Below are positions 17,137 through 25,754 of a stretch of 64,000 nucleotides of DNA, one piece after another (the stretch's first letter is position 1; every line of letters starts with the position of its first letter). The translations under genes were made by a program, and so were the position numbers. The notes beneath the pieces are model-generated. The model worked only from the letters and a program-made list of their open reading frames with translations. It was not told where the DNA came from and ran no database searches. Origin of the DNA: Lachnospiraceae bacterium (GTDB lineage: Bacteria > Bacillota > Clostridia > Lachnospirales > Lachnospiraceae); assembly GCA_024696005.1 (NCBI GenBank), contig JAILHF010000051.1:372001-436000 (forward strand). The letters are read 5' to 3'.

Positions 17137-17859
17137 TCACTCCTGTTCTTTTCGTATTCCGGCGCTCTGAAGCAAAAGCTTTGTATACTCCTCCTTCGGC
17201 TCGCGGTAGAGCTCTGCCGGCACGCCTTCCTCGATGATCTTTCCGTCCTTCAGGATCAGGATGCGGTCACAGAAATGATACATGGTCCGCAGATCGTGCG
17301 AGATGAACAGCATGGACAGACCTTTCTCGTCATGAAGCCGTTTCAAAAGAGCCAGGACCTGGGCCGCCACTGTCACATCCAGGGCCGAGACCGGTTCATC
17401 GGCGATCAAAAGCTCCGGGGAGCGCATCAGCGCCGTCCCTATGCAGACTCTCTGTCTCTGTCCTCCGGAAAGCTCGGCCGGTTTATGACCGGCGACATTC
17501 TCGGGCAGCCCCACCTCGGCAAGCATCTCAAGCACCTTTTTTTGGCGCTCCTCCGCTCCGAGCTTTGTGTGAAGACGCAGCGGCTCCTGCATGATCCAGG
17601 AAATGCTGTAGGCAGGGTTCAGGGAACCGTACGGATCCTGAAAGATCATCTGTGGCTCGGCCGTATGCTTCGTGACCGTTCCCGCCTTGGGCGAAAGCAG
17701 CCCCAGGATCGTGCGTGCGATCGTGCTCTTCCCGCTCCCGCTCTCTCCGGCCAGCCCAAGGATCTCACCTTTGCGTATCGCAAAGCTAATGCCCTTCAGG
17801 ACCTCTTTGTTCCGGAAGGAAACCATCACATCATCCAATTCTACCAGATTTTCGCTCAT
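17137..17859 (-). CDS. oppF: Oligopeptide-type ABC transporter, second ATPase (OppF-like)
   Basis: 240 residues. Walker A GESGSGKS near residue 39, the ABC signature LSGGQRQRV, Walker B LLIADEP with SALDVTV, and the His switch in ISHDLRT are intact. It has the peptide/nickel-class oligopeptide extension at the C-terminus only in short form. It overlaps oppD by 4 bases. Together with OppD it powers the transporter encoded upstream. The substrate is not evident from the ATPase. Confidence 0.92.
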   Translation of the reverse strand: MSENLVELDDVMVSFRNKEVLKGISFAIRKGEILGLAGESGSGKSTIARTILGLLSPKAGTVTKHTAEPQMIFQDPYGSLNPAYSISWIMQEPLRLHTKLGAEERQKKVLEMLAEVGLPENVAGHKPAELSGGQRQRVCIGTALMRSPELLIADEPVSALDVTVAAQVLALLKRLHDEKGLSMLFISHDLRTMYHFCDRILILKDGKIIEEGVPAELYREPKEEYTKLLLQSAGIRKEQE

Positions 17860-18644
17860 AGTTCCACCCTCGGGATCGCGGACAACAGCTGTTTGGTATA
17901 GTCCTTGCAGGGATGCTCGAAGATTTCCTCCACCTCCCCCTGCTCCACCAGACGTCCGTTCTGCATGACCAACACACGGTGCGAGATCTGCCGGATCAGG
18001 GACAGATCGTGGGAGATGAACAAAATGGCAACCTTTTCTTTCCTGTTGATCTTCTGCAGAAGCTTTATGATCTGGGCCTGAACCGTCACGTCAAGCGCCG
18101 TCGTCGGTTCATCCGCGATCAGAAGCTGCGGGCCTCCGACCATGGCCGCCGCGATCATCACCCTCTGGCGCATCCCGCCCGAAAGCTGATGCGGGTAAGA
18201 TTCATAGACCTGTTCGGGATCGGGAAGCTCCACATCTGCCAGGCAGGAAAGCGCTCGCTCCCTTCGGGCAGCCGCATCCATTTCCCTGTGATGGATGCGC
18301 AGCGCCTCTTCCACCTGAAGGCCGATGCGCATCGTCGGATTCAGTGCCGTCATGGGCTCCTGGAAGATCATGCAGATCTCGTCCCCCTGCAGCTCTCTGA
18401 GCGCTTTGCGGTCCATCCGCAACACATCCTGGCCGTCAAAGAGGATCTCGCCTTCCTTTTTCAGCTTCTTTCTGGGAAGCAGCCCTGCGATCGCCAGAGC
18501 CGTCAGGGACTTTCCTGAACCGCTCTCTCCTACGATCCCCAGGATCTCGCCGGCATCCAGCGAAAAACTCACGCCCTCCACGGCACGTTCCGGACGGTCA
18601 TGATCATGAAATTCAATTCCGAAATCCTTACATTCCAAAAGCAT
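17856..18644 (-). CDS. oppD: Oligopeptide-type ABC transporter, first ATPase (OppD-like)
   Basis: 262 residues with GESGSGKS, signature LSGGMRQRV, Walker B LLIADEPTTALDVTVQ and the switch histidine in ISHDLSL. Compared with E. coli OppD (337 residues) it lacks most of the C-terminal region that carries the four-cysteine iron-sulfur segment. GGAGG is 8 bases upstream of ATG, within the end of oppC. It pairs with OppF as a heterodimer. Confidence 0.93.
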   Translation of the reverse strand: MLLECKDFGIEFHDHDRPERAVEGVSFSLDAGEILGIVGESGSGKSLTALAIAGLLPRKKLKKEGEILFDGQDVLRMDRKALRELQGDEICMIFQEPMTALNPTMRIGLQVEEALRIHHREMDAAARRERALSCLADVELPDPEQVYESYPHQLSGGMRQRVMIAAAMVGGPQLLIADEPTTALDVTVQAQIIKLLQKINRKEKVAILFISHDLSLIRQISHRVLVMQNGRLVEQGEVEEIFEHPCKDYTKQLLSAIPRVEL

Positions 18645-18647
18645 CGC

Positions 18648-19442
18648 TCAGGCCTCCGTCATCCCTTCCGCCAAAAGCGCAAAACCAAGCACCATCAGCA
18701 CGATCATCAGGCCCGGGAATATCGCGTACCAGGGCGCCGTGAACAGATAGGACTGCGCTTCCGAGAGCATGCGTCCCAAAGACGCCTGCGGCGGCTGCAC
18801 ACCCACTCCGAGATAGCTGAGCCCGGCCTCTGCCAGCACGGCATTGTTAAAGCCGATCATGACCGAACTCAAAAGAACCGGCAGGATATTGGGCAGGATA
18901 TGCACAAAGATCACGCGAAGGTGCCCCGCGCCCATGAGCCTTGCGCTTTCCACGTACTCCAGCGCGCTCTGCTTCTTCACTTCCGAACGGACGATCCTCG
19001 CAAAGCTGGGGATGAAGGCAATGCCGAGGGCCAGTGTCACGTTCAGGCTGCCCGTTCCGAGCAGGCTGATGATGACCAGCGCCAGCAGTATGCTCGGGAA
19101 GGAAAAGAGCACATCATTGACCCGCATCAGGATATCGTCCAGAAGGCCGCCGAAATAGCCGCATACCGCACCGATCACAACCCCGGAGAGTGTTCCGATC
19201 GCGACGGTGAGCAGCGCGATCCAGACCGTGTTGCGCATCCCTTCCATCACGCGGCTCAAAATATCCCTGCCGTAGTTGTCGCAGCCCATCCAATGCGCGA
19301 AGCTCGGCGCGGAAAGCCTGTCCGCGACGCTCATGGCGGTCGTGTCGTAGGGCGTACGGATCAGCCCCGTCAGCACGATCAGCAGACAAAAGCCCGTCAG
19401 CACCGCTCCGCATATGAAATTGAAATTCCGGTACTTCTTCAT
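18648..19442 (-). CDS. oppC: Oligopeptide-type ABC transporter permease (OppC-like)
   Basis: 264 residues with an N-terminal membrane helix (FICGAVLTGFCLLIVLTGLI) and several more hydrophobic segments. The opening GCDNYGRDILSRV and the EAA-loop region with EYVESARLMGAGHLRVIFVHILPN are typical of OppC/DppC permeases. It overlaps oppB by 4 bases and precedes oppD by 3 bases. Confidence 0.93.
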   Translation of the reverse strand: MKKYRNFNFICGAVLTGFCLLIVLTGLIRTPYDTTAMSVADRLSAPSFAHWMGCDNYGRDILSRVMEGMRNTVWIALLTVAIGTLSGVVIGAVCGYFGGLLDDILMRVNDVLFSFPSILLALVIISLLGTGSLNVTLALGIAFIPSFARIVRSEVKKQSALEYVESARLMGAGHLRVIFVHILPNILPVLLSSVMIGFNNAVLAEAGLSYLGVGVQPPQASLGRMLSEAQSYLFTAPWYAIFPGLMIVLMVLGFALLAEGMTEA

Positions 19443-20380
19443 TCCGCTCTCAGCCTCGGGTCGATGCGGCGGTACAAAAGATCCACCAGCAGATTCATCA
19501 AAAGAACAACGGCAGCGATCAGCAAAATGACCGCTTCCACCACGGGATAGTCCCGGTTGGCGATGGATGTCAGGAGGATCCTGCCCAGCCCCGGGATGTT
19601 AAACACCTGCTCCACCACGATGGAGCCGGCGATCATATCTGCCACTGCCATTCCCCAGAAGGTGATCAGGGGCATCAGCGCGTTTTTCAGCACATGACGG
19701 TAAAGCACCTCCATCGTCGACAGGCCGCGGCTGTATGCCGTGCGCACGTAATCGCGGTTTGCCTCGGAAAGGATGGCACTTCGCAGGAGCTTCACGCTCA
19801 TGGCGCATTTGGGAATGGCGATCGCCACAGAGGGCAGGATCAGATATCCCAGGAAAGCTCCGAAGTCTTTTTTGTAGGAAACATAGCCTCCCGGCTTGAA
19901 CCAGCGCAGCACCATGCCGAAGACCCAGGTCATCAGAATGCCCAGGAAAAATGACGGAACGGCCATCAGGAACTGGTTCCCCGCATAAACGGCACGGTCC
20001 AGACGGCTGTTGGCGTATTTTGCCGAAAGCAGCGCAAGCGGAACCGAAACCGCCATGGTAAGAAGCATCGAAAGGATCGTGAGTGTCACCGTGATCGGGA
20101 TCTTTTCCAGGATCATCCCGGCCACCGGCATGTGATAGGAATAAGATGTGCCCAGATTGCCGCGAAAGCAGCCTCCGAGCCAGGAAAAATAACGTAGCAA
20201 AAAGGGGCGGTCCAGCCCCATTTCATGCCGCAGTGCCTCCACGGAGGCCTGCGTGGCATTGCTCCCGAGGCGCGAACTGGCCGCGTCCCCGGGAATGATC
20301 TCGAATGCCGCGAAGACGATGAAACTTACCGCAAGGAGGGTAAGCAGCATCGAAATCGCTTTGCGAAGATAAACCTTCAT
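19439..20380 (-). CDS. oppB: Oligopeptide-type ABC transporter permease (OppB-like)
   Basis: 313 residues with the N-terminal helix followed by the conserved RLGSNATQASVEALRHEMGLDRPFLLRY region and GNLGTSYSY, then further transmembrane helices. The EAA loop (DYVRTAYSRGLSTMEVLYRHVLKNAL) is intact. Its start directly abuts the oppA stop codon, so translation is coupled. It forms the channel with OppC. Confidence 0.93.
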   Translation of the reverse strand: MKVYLRKAISMLLTLLAVSFIVFAAFEIIPGDAASSRLGSNATQASVEALRHEMGLDRPFLLRYFSWLGGCFRGNLGTSYSYHMPVAGMILEKIPITVTLTILSMLLTMAVSVPLALLSAKYANSRLDRAVYAGNQFLMAVPSFFLGILMTWVFGMVLRWFKPGGYVSYKKDFGAFLGYLILPSVAIAIPKCAMSVKLLRSAILSEANRDYVRTAYSRGLSTMEVLYRHVLKNALMPLITFWGMAVADMIAGSIVVEQVFNIPGLGRILLTSIANRDYPVVEAVILLIAAVVLLMNLLVDLLYRRIDPRLRAE

Positions 20381-21895
20381 TTACTCTTCTTTCTCATAAA
20401 GTGCCGCAAGATCCTGCACATAGAGCGGATAGAATTTATATCCGTCGTATTTCTTGTTCAGTGCCACAAAAGTGGGCAGATCCTGAATGTACACGTTTGC
20501 CGCTTCCTCCGAAAGGATCTGCAGGCATTTCTTGTACTGTGCGGTCTGCTCGGCGTCATCCGTCGTGGCGACCGCCGCCGCAAATGCCTTGTCATAATCA
20601 CCGGAAGCAAAATTGATGAAGTTCTTTCCGTTATCGGAAACAAAGCGCTCCAGCAGTGCCCTGGCTGTCAGGGTGGAAGCATCCACGCCGATCACGGTAG
20701 ATTCAAACTGGCGTCCCACATACACATCCGAAAGCCAGCTGTCCCATTCGATCAGCTCCAGCTTCGCGTCCACTCCGATCTCCTTGAACTGCTCGGCAAG
20801 CACCTCCGCAGTGGAGATGTGCTGCTGGTAGTTGGACGGCACGCTCATGGTAAAGGAAAAGCCGTTGGGATATCCCGCTTCCGCAAGAAGCGCTTTTGCC
20901 TTTTCCACATCCTTGTCGTAGGTATGATTGAGGCTTTCGTCAAAGTACTTTCCGAATGCAGGGAACATGCTGCTTCCCAGCTCGGTACCCTTTCCGCCGG
21001 AAACAAAATCCATGATCTGCTGCGGGTCGATCGCATAGCAGAGCGCCTGACGCACACGCGCATCCGTAAACGGTTCCACCGCGTTGTTCAGATAAAGTGC
21101 CTGCACCAGGTTCATCGTTCCTTCCAGGACATTGAAATCGCTGCCCTGAAGCTCCGCTGCCTGCGTGTCGGTGATGCGGGCGATCATGTCGATGGAGCCG
21201 CCCTTCAGTTCCATCACGATCGCGTCGGGATTCGCCACGACCTTCAATACCACATCCTTAATATGTGCCTTTTCACCCCAGTAATCCTCAAACGCCTGCA
21301 GCGTGATGGATTCCTGCGGTGCGCGCTCAACGAAGCGGTAAGGTCCGGTCCCGATCACGTTCACGGCCGGATCCGCATTGTCGGCGGGTATGATCGCCGC
21401 CGTCATGGACGCAAGAAAATCCGTATCCGGTGCGGCAAGCGCCACTTCCACGGTCTTATCATCCTTCTTTTCGATATTGGTAATGTTTGCAAAAGCCGGT
21501 ACCAGGGCTTCCCCGCCCGATGCATCGGCACAGCGATTGATGGAATAGATCACATCCTCCGCCGTAACAGCATTCCCGTTGTGGAACTTCACTCCGTCCC
21601 TCAGGGTAAAAGTGTAAACGAGTCCGTCGGAACTCGTCTGTACGTCGCTGGCAACGGCCGGCTTCAGGTCACCGCTCTCATCGTATTTGACGAGGCCTTC
21701 ATAGATATTGAACAGGATCTCTTTGGTACCTGCCGCGCTTACCTTGTGCGGGTCAAGTCCGTCTTCCAGATCCTGAGGAATACCGATGGTGATCTGTCCG
21801 GAGGTAGTCTCCTCTGCCTTGCCGCCTGTGCATCCGCCCAGTGCAACAGCCATTGTAGCGAGCAATACCGCAAGTACTAAACCTGCTTTTTTCAT
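20381..21895 (-). CDS. oppA: ABC transporter substrate-binding lipoprotein, family 5
   Basis: 504 residues. A type II signal peptide ends in lipobox LGGC (Cys22), so it is a membrane-anchored receptor. The family 5 (oligopeptide/dipeptide/nickel) fold is shown by VYTFTLRDGVKFHNGNAVTAEDVIYSINR, TGPYRF, VRQALCYAID and KALLAEAGYPNGF. The specificity is unknown: peptides are the default, but glutathione, nickel or opines are handled by relatives. GGAGGAGAG precedes the ATG. It opens the operon that continues into yqeG and the aro genes. Confidence 0.93.
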   Translation of the reverse strand: MKKAGLVLAVLLATMAVALGGCTGGKAEETTSGQITIGIPQDLEDGLDPHKVSAAGTKEILFNIYEGLVKYDESGDLKPAVASDVQTSSDGLVYTFTLRDGVKFHNGNAVTAEDVIYSINRCADASGGEALVPAFANITNIEKKDDKTVEVALAAPDTDFLASMTAAIIPADNADPAVNVIGTGPYRFVERAPQESITLQAFEDYWGEKAHIKDVVLKVVANPDAIVMELKGGSIDMIARITDTQAAELQGSDFNVLEGTMNLVQALYLNNAVEPFTDARVRQALCYAIDPQQIMDFVSGGKGTELGSSMFPAFGKYFDESLNHTYDKDVEKAKALLAEAGYPNGFSFTMSVPSNYQQHISTAEVLAEQFKEIGVDAKLELIEWDSWLSDVYVGRQFESTVIGVDASTLTARALLERFVSDNGKNFINFASGDYDKAFAAAVATTDDAEQTAQYKKCLQILSEEAANVYIQDLPTFVALNKKYDGYKFYPLYVQDLAALYEKEE

Positions 21896-21964
21896 TGCTT
21901 CTCTCCTCCTTTTTGGATGTATGAAATTGAAATGTACCCGGGTTCCTCACCCGAGTTGCATTCT

Positions 21965-22007
21965 ATTATATCTTTTGCAAAAAAGCAAGAAAAAAATATT
22001 ATGTCAA
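21965..22007 (-). promoter_or_regulatory. Possible opp operon promoter region
   Basis: The minus strand has TATAAT at 21965-21970 and a perfect TTGACA at 22002-22007, but they are 31 bases apart. A pairing of CATAAT overlapping the TTGACA with an upstream TTCAGA at 17 bases is another possibility. The region is very AT-rich and lies 70-110 bases before oppA. Confidence 0.35.
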
Positions 22008-22011
22008 GCCC

Positions 22012-22040
22012 TTGAACGCTTCTGAAAAGAGTGTTAATAT
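22012..22040 (+). promoter_or_regulatory. Promoter of the unknown gene at 22133
   Basis: TTGAAC at 22012-22017, a 17-base spacer and TAATAT at 22035-22040; a TATAAT also occurs at 22040-22045. The leader is about 85 bases and AT-rich, with an inverted repeat GGTTA/TAACC downstream. Confidence 0.45.
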
Positions 22041-22132
22041 ATAATCTGCATATAAAGTGATCATTTTTGGTTATTTTCATTATATAGATTAACCATATTT
22101 ACTAACCGAATAATCGCATGGGAGATAACGTG

Positions 22133-22834
22133 ATGACCGAAGACGAGATCCGTAATCTTGCAACGACACTGCATCAGTGCAAAGAATACTATGATTATGC
22201 AAGTTCCATCGTGGATCAACAGGGCTATAATCCCGAACTTCTTGACCAGGGTTGCGGGCAGACGCTTGCCTGCCTTCAGAGCATTTCCGATATCTGCAGA
22301 AGCGAGATCCTTGCCAGACGGGGCACCGGTTCCGCATCCGACTCCCTTCTGCTCACCTTCATGACCTACGGCGATACCTGCAACGAGCTGATCAAGAAAA
22401 TGAACAACCTCCGGGAACGCCGTCCCTCTCTGTTTTCCACACCGGGTTCCGGAGCAGCGGACGAAGGTGTGCGTTCCAAGGTCGAGAAGCTCCTTACGGA
22501 TCTTTTTCAGCTGGACTGGGTCAAAAAATACTGCGGCGTAGCCAATCCCTCCGATCTGAAAGGTTACCAGATCAAGCATCCGTTCATGCAGAAAGGCAGT
22601 CATGTAAAGATGCTGACCAGCTATATGCTCGAGCTTGAAGAATTTGACACCCTTCTGGCTGCTCTCGCCCGCTTCGCTTACGATCCCGAAGCCGGCCTGA
22701 ACCCGGATACGGAAGCCTGCATGGACAAGACCGCGGACATGATCCGCGATTCCTTCCTGGACGGCGGCGACATCCGCATGGCCAAGAGCGCGATCAACAA
22801 ATACATGGAAGTTTACAACAAAATGGTAAAATAA
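22133..22834 (+). CDS. Hypothetical helical protein
   Basis: 233 residues, not recognised. It looks all-helical and soluble, with seven cysteines scattered through the sequence (for example QGCGQTLACLQ and DICRSE near residues 40-60) and no signal peptide. I take ATG 22133 as the start because GGGAGA lies 7 bases before it; the ATG 15 bases earlier has no such site. It is a single-gene unit, divergent from the opp operon and convergent with ppdK, ending at a strong terminator. Nothing in the context indicates its role. Confidence 0.75.
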   Translation: MTEDEIRNLATTLHQCKEYYDYASSIVDQQGYNPELLDQGCGQTLACLQSISDICRSEILARRGTGSASDSLLLTFMTYGDTCNELIKKMNNLRERRPSLFSTPGSGAADEGVRSKVEKLLTDLFQLDWVKKYCGVANPSDLKGYQIKHPFMQKGSHVKMLTSYMLELEEFDTLLAALARFAYDPEAGLNPDTEACMDKTADMIRDSFLDGGDIRMAKSAINKYMEVYNKMVK

Positions 22835-22856
22835 GGACTTCCGATCCAAGGCAGAA

Positions 22857-22891
22857 CAAAAAAGGGCTTCCGCTGCAGCGGAAGCCTTTTC
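22857..22891. terminator. Two-way intrinsic terminator
   Basis: A perfect 22-base palindrome at 22865-22886 (GGCTTCCGCTG and its complement) is followed by TTTT on the plus strand and by TTTTTT on the minus strand. It should end both the unknown gene at 22133 and ppdK. A second hairpin (stem 22900-22907/22913-22920) lies on the ppdK side. Confidence 0.9.
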
Positions 22892-22952
22892 TTATGGTCC
22901 AGCGGCCTTCCCGGCCGCTGAACGTGTCTTCTTTCCTGTTTCGGGATGCGCA

Positions 22953-25580
22953 TCAGCCGTTGGCGATTGCAGCCTGTGCCGCTGCCAGTCTGGCAATGGG
23001 CACACGATACGGCGAGCAGCTCACATAATCCAGGCCGATCTTGTGGCAGAACTCGATCGAGGAAGGATCGCCGCCGTGCTCACCGCAGATGCCGCAGTGG
23101 ATGTCGGGGCGAACGCTCTTGCCCTTCTTGATGGCCATGTCCATGAGCTCACCGACACCGTCCTGGTCAAGTCTTGCGAACGGATCGTTCTCAAAGATCT
23201 TGCGCTCGTAATAAGCCTGAAGGAACTTGCCGGCATCGTCACGCGAGAAACCGTAGGTCATCTGCGTCAGGTCGTTGGTCCCGAAGCAGAAGAACTCCGC
23301 TTCCTTGGCAATGGTATCTGCCGTAAGTGCCGCACGGGGGATCTCGATCATGGTACCGACCTCATACTTCAGGTCGCTCTTGAGTGCCTTGAGCTCCTCA
23401 TCCGCAGCCGCGATCACGATATCCTTGACATACTTCAGCTCCTTGGCGTCGCCTACGAGCGGGATCATGATCTCGGGGACCACAGTCCAGTCGGGATGCT
23501 TCTTCTTGGTATTGACAGCCGCGCGGATCACGGCGATGGTCTGCATCTTTGCGATCTCGGGATAGGTCACGTCCAGACGGATGCCGCGGTGACCCATCAT
23601 CGGGTTGAATTCCACCAGGCCTTCGATGCGGGCCTTGATCTGGGCCACGGTCTTGCCCTTTGCCTTGGCAAGCTTGGCAATGTCTTCCTCCGTGCGGGGA
23701 ACGAACTCATGCAGAGGCGGATCCAGGAAACGGATCGTGACAGGGTTGCCTTCCATGGCCTCGAAAAGCTGTTCGAAGTCGCCCTGCTGCAGAGGCTCGA
23801 TCTTGTCCAGTGCCTCTTCTCTCTCTTCAACGGTATCGGATACGATCATCTCACGGAAGGCCTCGATGCGGTCCTCATCAAAGAACATGTGCTCGGTACG
23901 GCAAAGGCCGATGCCTTCGGCACCGAGTTCTCTCGCTTTCTTCGCATCGTGAGGGGTATCCGCGTTGGTACGCACCTTCAGCGTGCGGTATTTATCCGCC
24001 CAGCCCATGATGCGGCCGAACTCGCCGGCGATCTGTGCATCCACGGTCGGAACCGCTCCGTCGTAGATATTGCCGGTCGTTCCGTCAAAGGAGATGACGT
24101 CTCCCTCGTGATATTCCTTCCCTGCAAGGGTAAACTTCTTGTTTTCTTCGTCCATGATGATGTCGCCGCAGCCGGAAACGCAGCAGGCTCCCATTCCGCG
24201 GGCCACAACTGCCGCATGGCTGGTCATGCCGCCGCGAACGGTCAGGATGCCCTGCGAAACCTTCATGCCCGTGATATCCTCGGGTGAAGTCTCCAGACGT
24301 ACCAGCACGACCTTCTCACCACGTGCTGCCCATTCCTCGGCATCTGCCGCCGTAAAGACGATCTTGCCGCATGCAGCTCCGGGAGCAGCGCCCAGTGCCT
24401 TGCCGATCAGTCTTGCACGCACGATCGCGCTCTGGTCGAAGGTAGGATGCAGAAGCGTATCCAGGTTTCTGGGATCGATCATGGCAACCGCTTCCTTCTC
24501 GCTGCGGACGCCCTCATCAACCAGATCGCAGGCGATCTTCAGGGCTGCCTGCGCCGTGCGCTTTCCGTTACGCGTCTGAAGCATGTAAAGCTTGCCGTGC
24601 TCAACGGTAAACTCCATGTCCTGCATGTCACGGTAATGGCTCTCCAGCTTCTGGCATACATCCTTGAACTGGGCAAACGCCTCAGGGAACTTCTCTTCCA
24701 TCTCGGAGATCTTCATGGGTGTACGCACGCCGGCCACCACATCTTCACCCTGCGCATTGGTCAGGAACTCACCAAAGAGACCCTTCTCGCCGTTTGCGGG
24801 GTTTCTCGTGAAAGCAACGCCGGTACCGCAGTCGTCACCCATGTTACCGAATGCCATGGACTGGACATTGACTGCCGTCCCCCAGGAATAAGGGATGTCG
24901 TTGTCGCGACGGTACACGTTTGCGCGGGGATTGTCCCAGCTGCGGAACACGGCCTTGATGGCGCCCACCAGCTGAACCTGGGGATCCGTGGGGAAATCCT
25001 CTCCGAGCTTGTTCTTGTATTCTGCCTTGAACTGGTTTGCCAGTTCCTTCAGATCTTCCGCATCGAGCTCCACATCCTGCTTCACGCCCTTGCGGCTCTT
25101 CATCTTGTCGATGAGTTGTTCGAAATACTTCTTTCCGACTTCCATGACCACGTCGGAGTACATCTGGATGAAACGCCGGTAGCAGTCCCACGCCCAACGG
25201 GGATTCTGGGACTTCTCGGCCAGAACGGCCACCACATCTTCATTCAGGCCCAGGTTCAGGATCGTATCCATCATGCCGGGCATGGATGCTCTTGCGCCGG
25301 AGCGCACGGAAACCAGGAGCGGATTCTCTTTGTCACCGAACTTTTTGCCGGTGATCTCCTGAAGCTTCTGAACGTATTCATTGATCTGGTTCATGATCTC
25401 GTCATTGATCTGCCGCCCGTCCTCATAATACTGCGTGCAGGCTTCCGTCGTGATCGTGAAGCCCTGGGGCACCGGCAGGCCCAGATTGGTCATTTCGGCA
25501 AGATTTGCCCCCTTTCCTCCAAGGAGTTCCCGCATGTCTGCAGCCCCCTCGCTGAACAGATACACCCATTTCTTTGCCAT
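22953..25580 (-). CDS. ppdK: Pyruvate, phosphate dikinase
   Basis: Interconverts pyruvate, ATP and Pi with PEP, AMP and PPi; in anaerobic clostridia it is a pyrophosphate-linked glycolytic enzyme. 875 residues matches the family (874 in Clostridium symbiosum). The N-terminal nucleotide domain starts GGKGANLAEM, the swivelling phosphohistidine site is GGMTSHAAVVARG near residue 455, and the C-terminal PEP/pyruvate barrel has GLCRTEHMFF, NPMMGHRGIRL and GICGEHGGDP. AGAAGGAGA precedes the ATG. It is transcribed alone, ending at the palindromic terminator. Confidence 0.97.
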   Translation of the reverse strand: MAKKWVYLFSEGAADMRELLGGKGANLAEMTNLGLPVPQGFTITTEACTQYYEDGRQINDEIMNQINEYVQKLQEITGKKFGDKENPLLVSVRSGARASMPGMMDTILNLGLNEDVVAVLAEKSQNPRWAWDCYRRFIQMYSDVVMEVGKKYFEQLIDKMKSRKGVKQDVELDAEDLKELANQFKAEYKNKLGEDFPTDPQVQLVGAIKAVFRSWDNPRANVYRRDNDIPYSWGTAVNVQSMAFGNMGDDCGTGVAFTRNPANGEKGLFGEFLTNAQGEDVVAGVRTPMKISEMEEKFPEAFAQFKDVCQKLESHYRDMQDMEFTVEHGKLYMLQTRNGKRTAQAALKIACDLVDEGVRSEKEAVAMIDPRNLDTLLHPTFDQSAIVRARLIGKALGAAPGAACGKIVFTAADAEEWAARGEKVVLVRLETSPEDITGMKVSQGILTVRGGMTSHAAVVARGMGACCVSGCGDIIMDEENKKFTLAGKEYHEGDVISFDGTTGNIYDGAVPTVDAQIAGEFGRIMGWADKYRTLKVRTNADTPHDAKKARELGAEGIGLCRTEHMFFDEDRIEAFREMIVSDTVEEREEALDKIEPLQQGDFEQLFEAMEGNPVTIRFLDPPLHEFVPRTEEDIAKLAKAKGKTVAQIKARIEGLVEFNPMMGHRGIRLDVTYPEIAKMQTIAVIRAAVNTKKKHPDWTVVPEIMIPLVGDAKELKYVKDIVIAAADEELKALKSDLKYEVGTMIEIPRAALTADTIAKEAEFFCFGTNDLTQMTYGFSRDDAGKFLQAYYERKIFENDPFARLDQDGVGELMDMAIKKGKSVRPDIHCGICGEHGGDPSSIEFCHKIGLDYVSCSPYRVPIARLAAAQAAIANG

Positions 25581-25754
25581 ATTCGTCTCCTTCTTTTGTA
25601 ATAGTGTATTTTACGGCTTGCGCCGTCATCCTGTACAGTTTACCACAAAATCCCGTGCATTGCACTTCTTTTTTGGCATTTATCGATGGAGATTGCGAAA
25701 AAAAACGGACGTTCTTCACGCCCGGTTCCGCGCCTGTTCGATCAAAGCCCTACG

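Noticed and set aside
25581-25754. Riboswitch or promoter before ppdK
   Set aside because: A TAAACT is present on the minus strand but its -35 match is poor, and no paired structure stands out.
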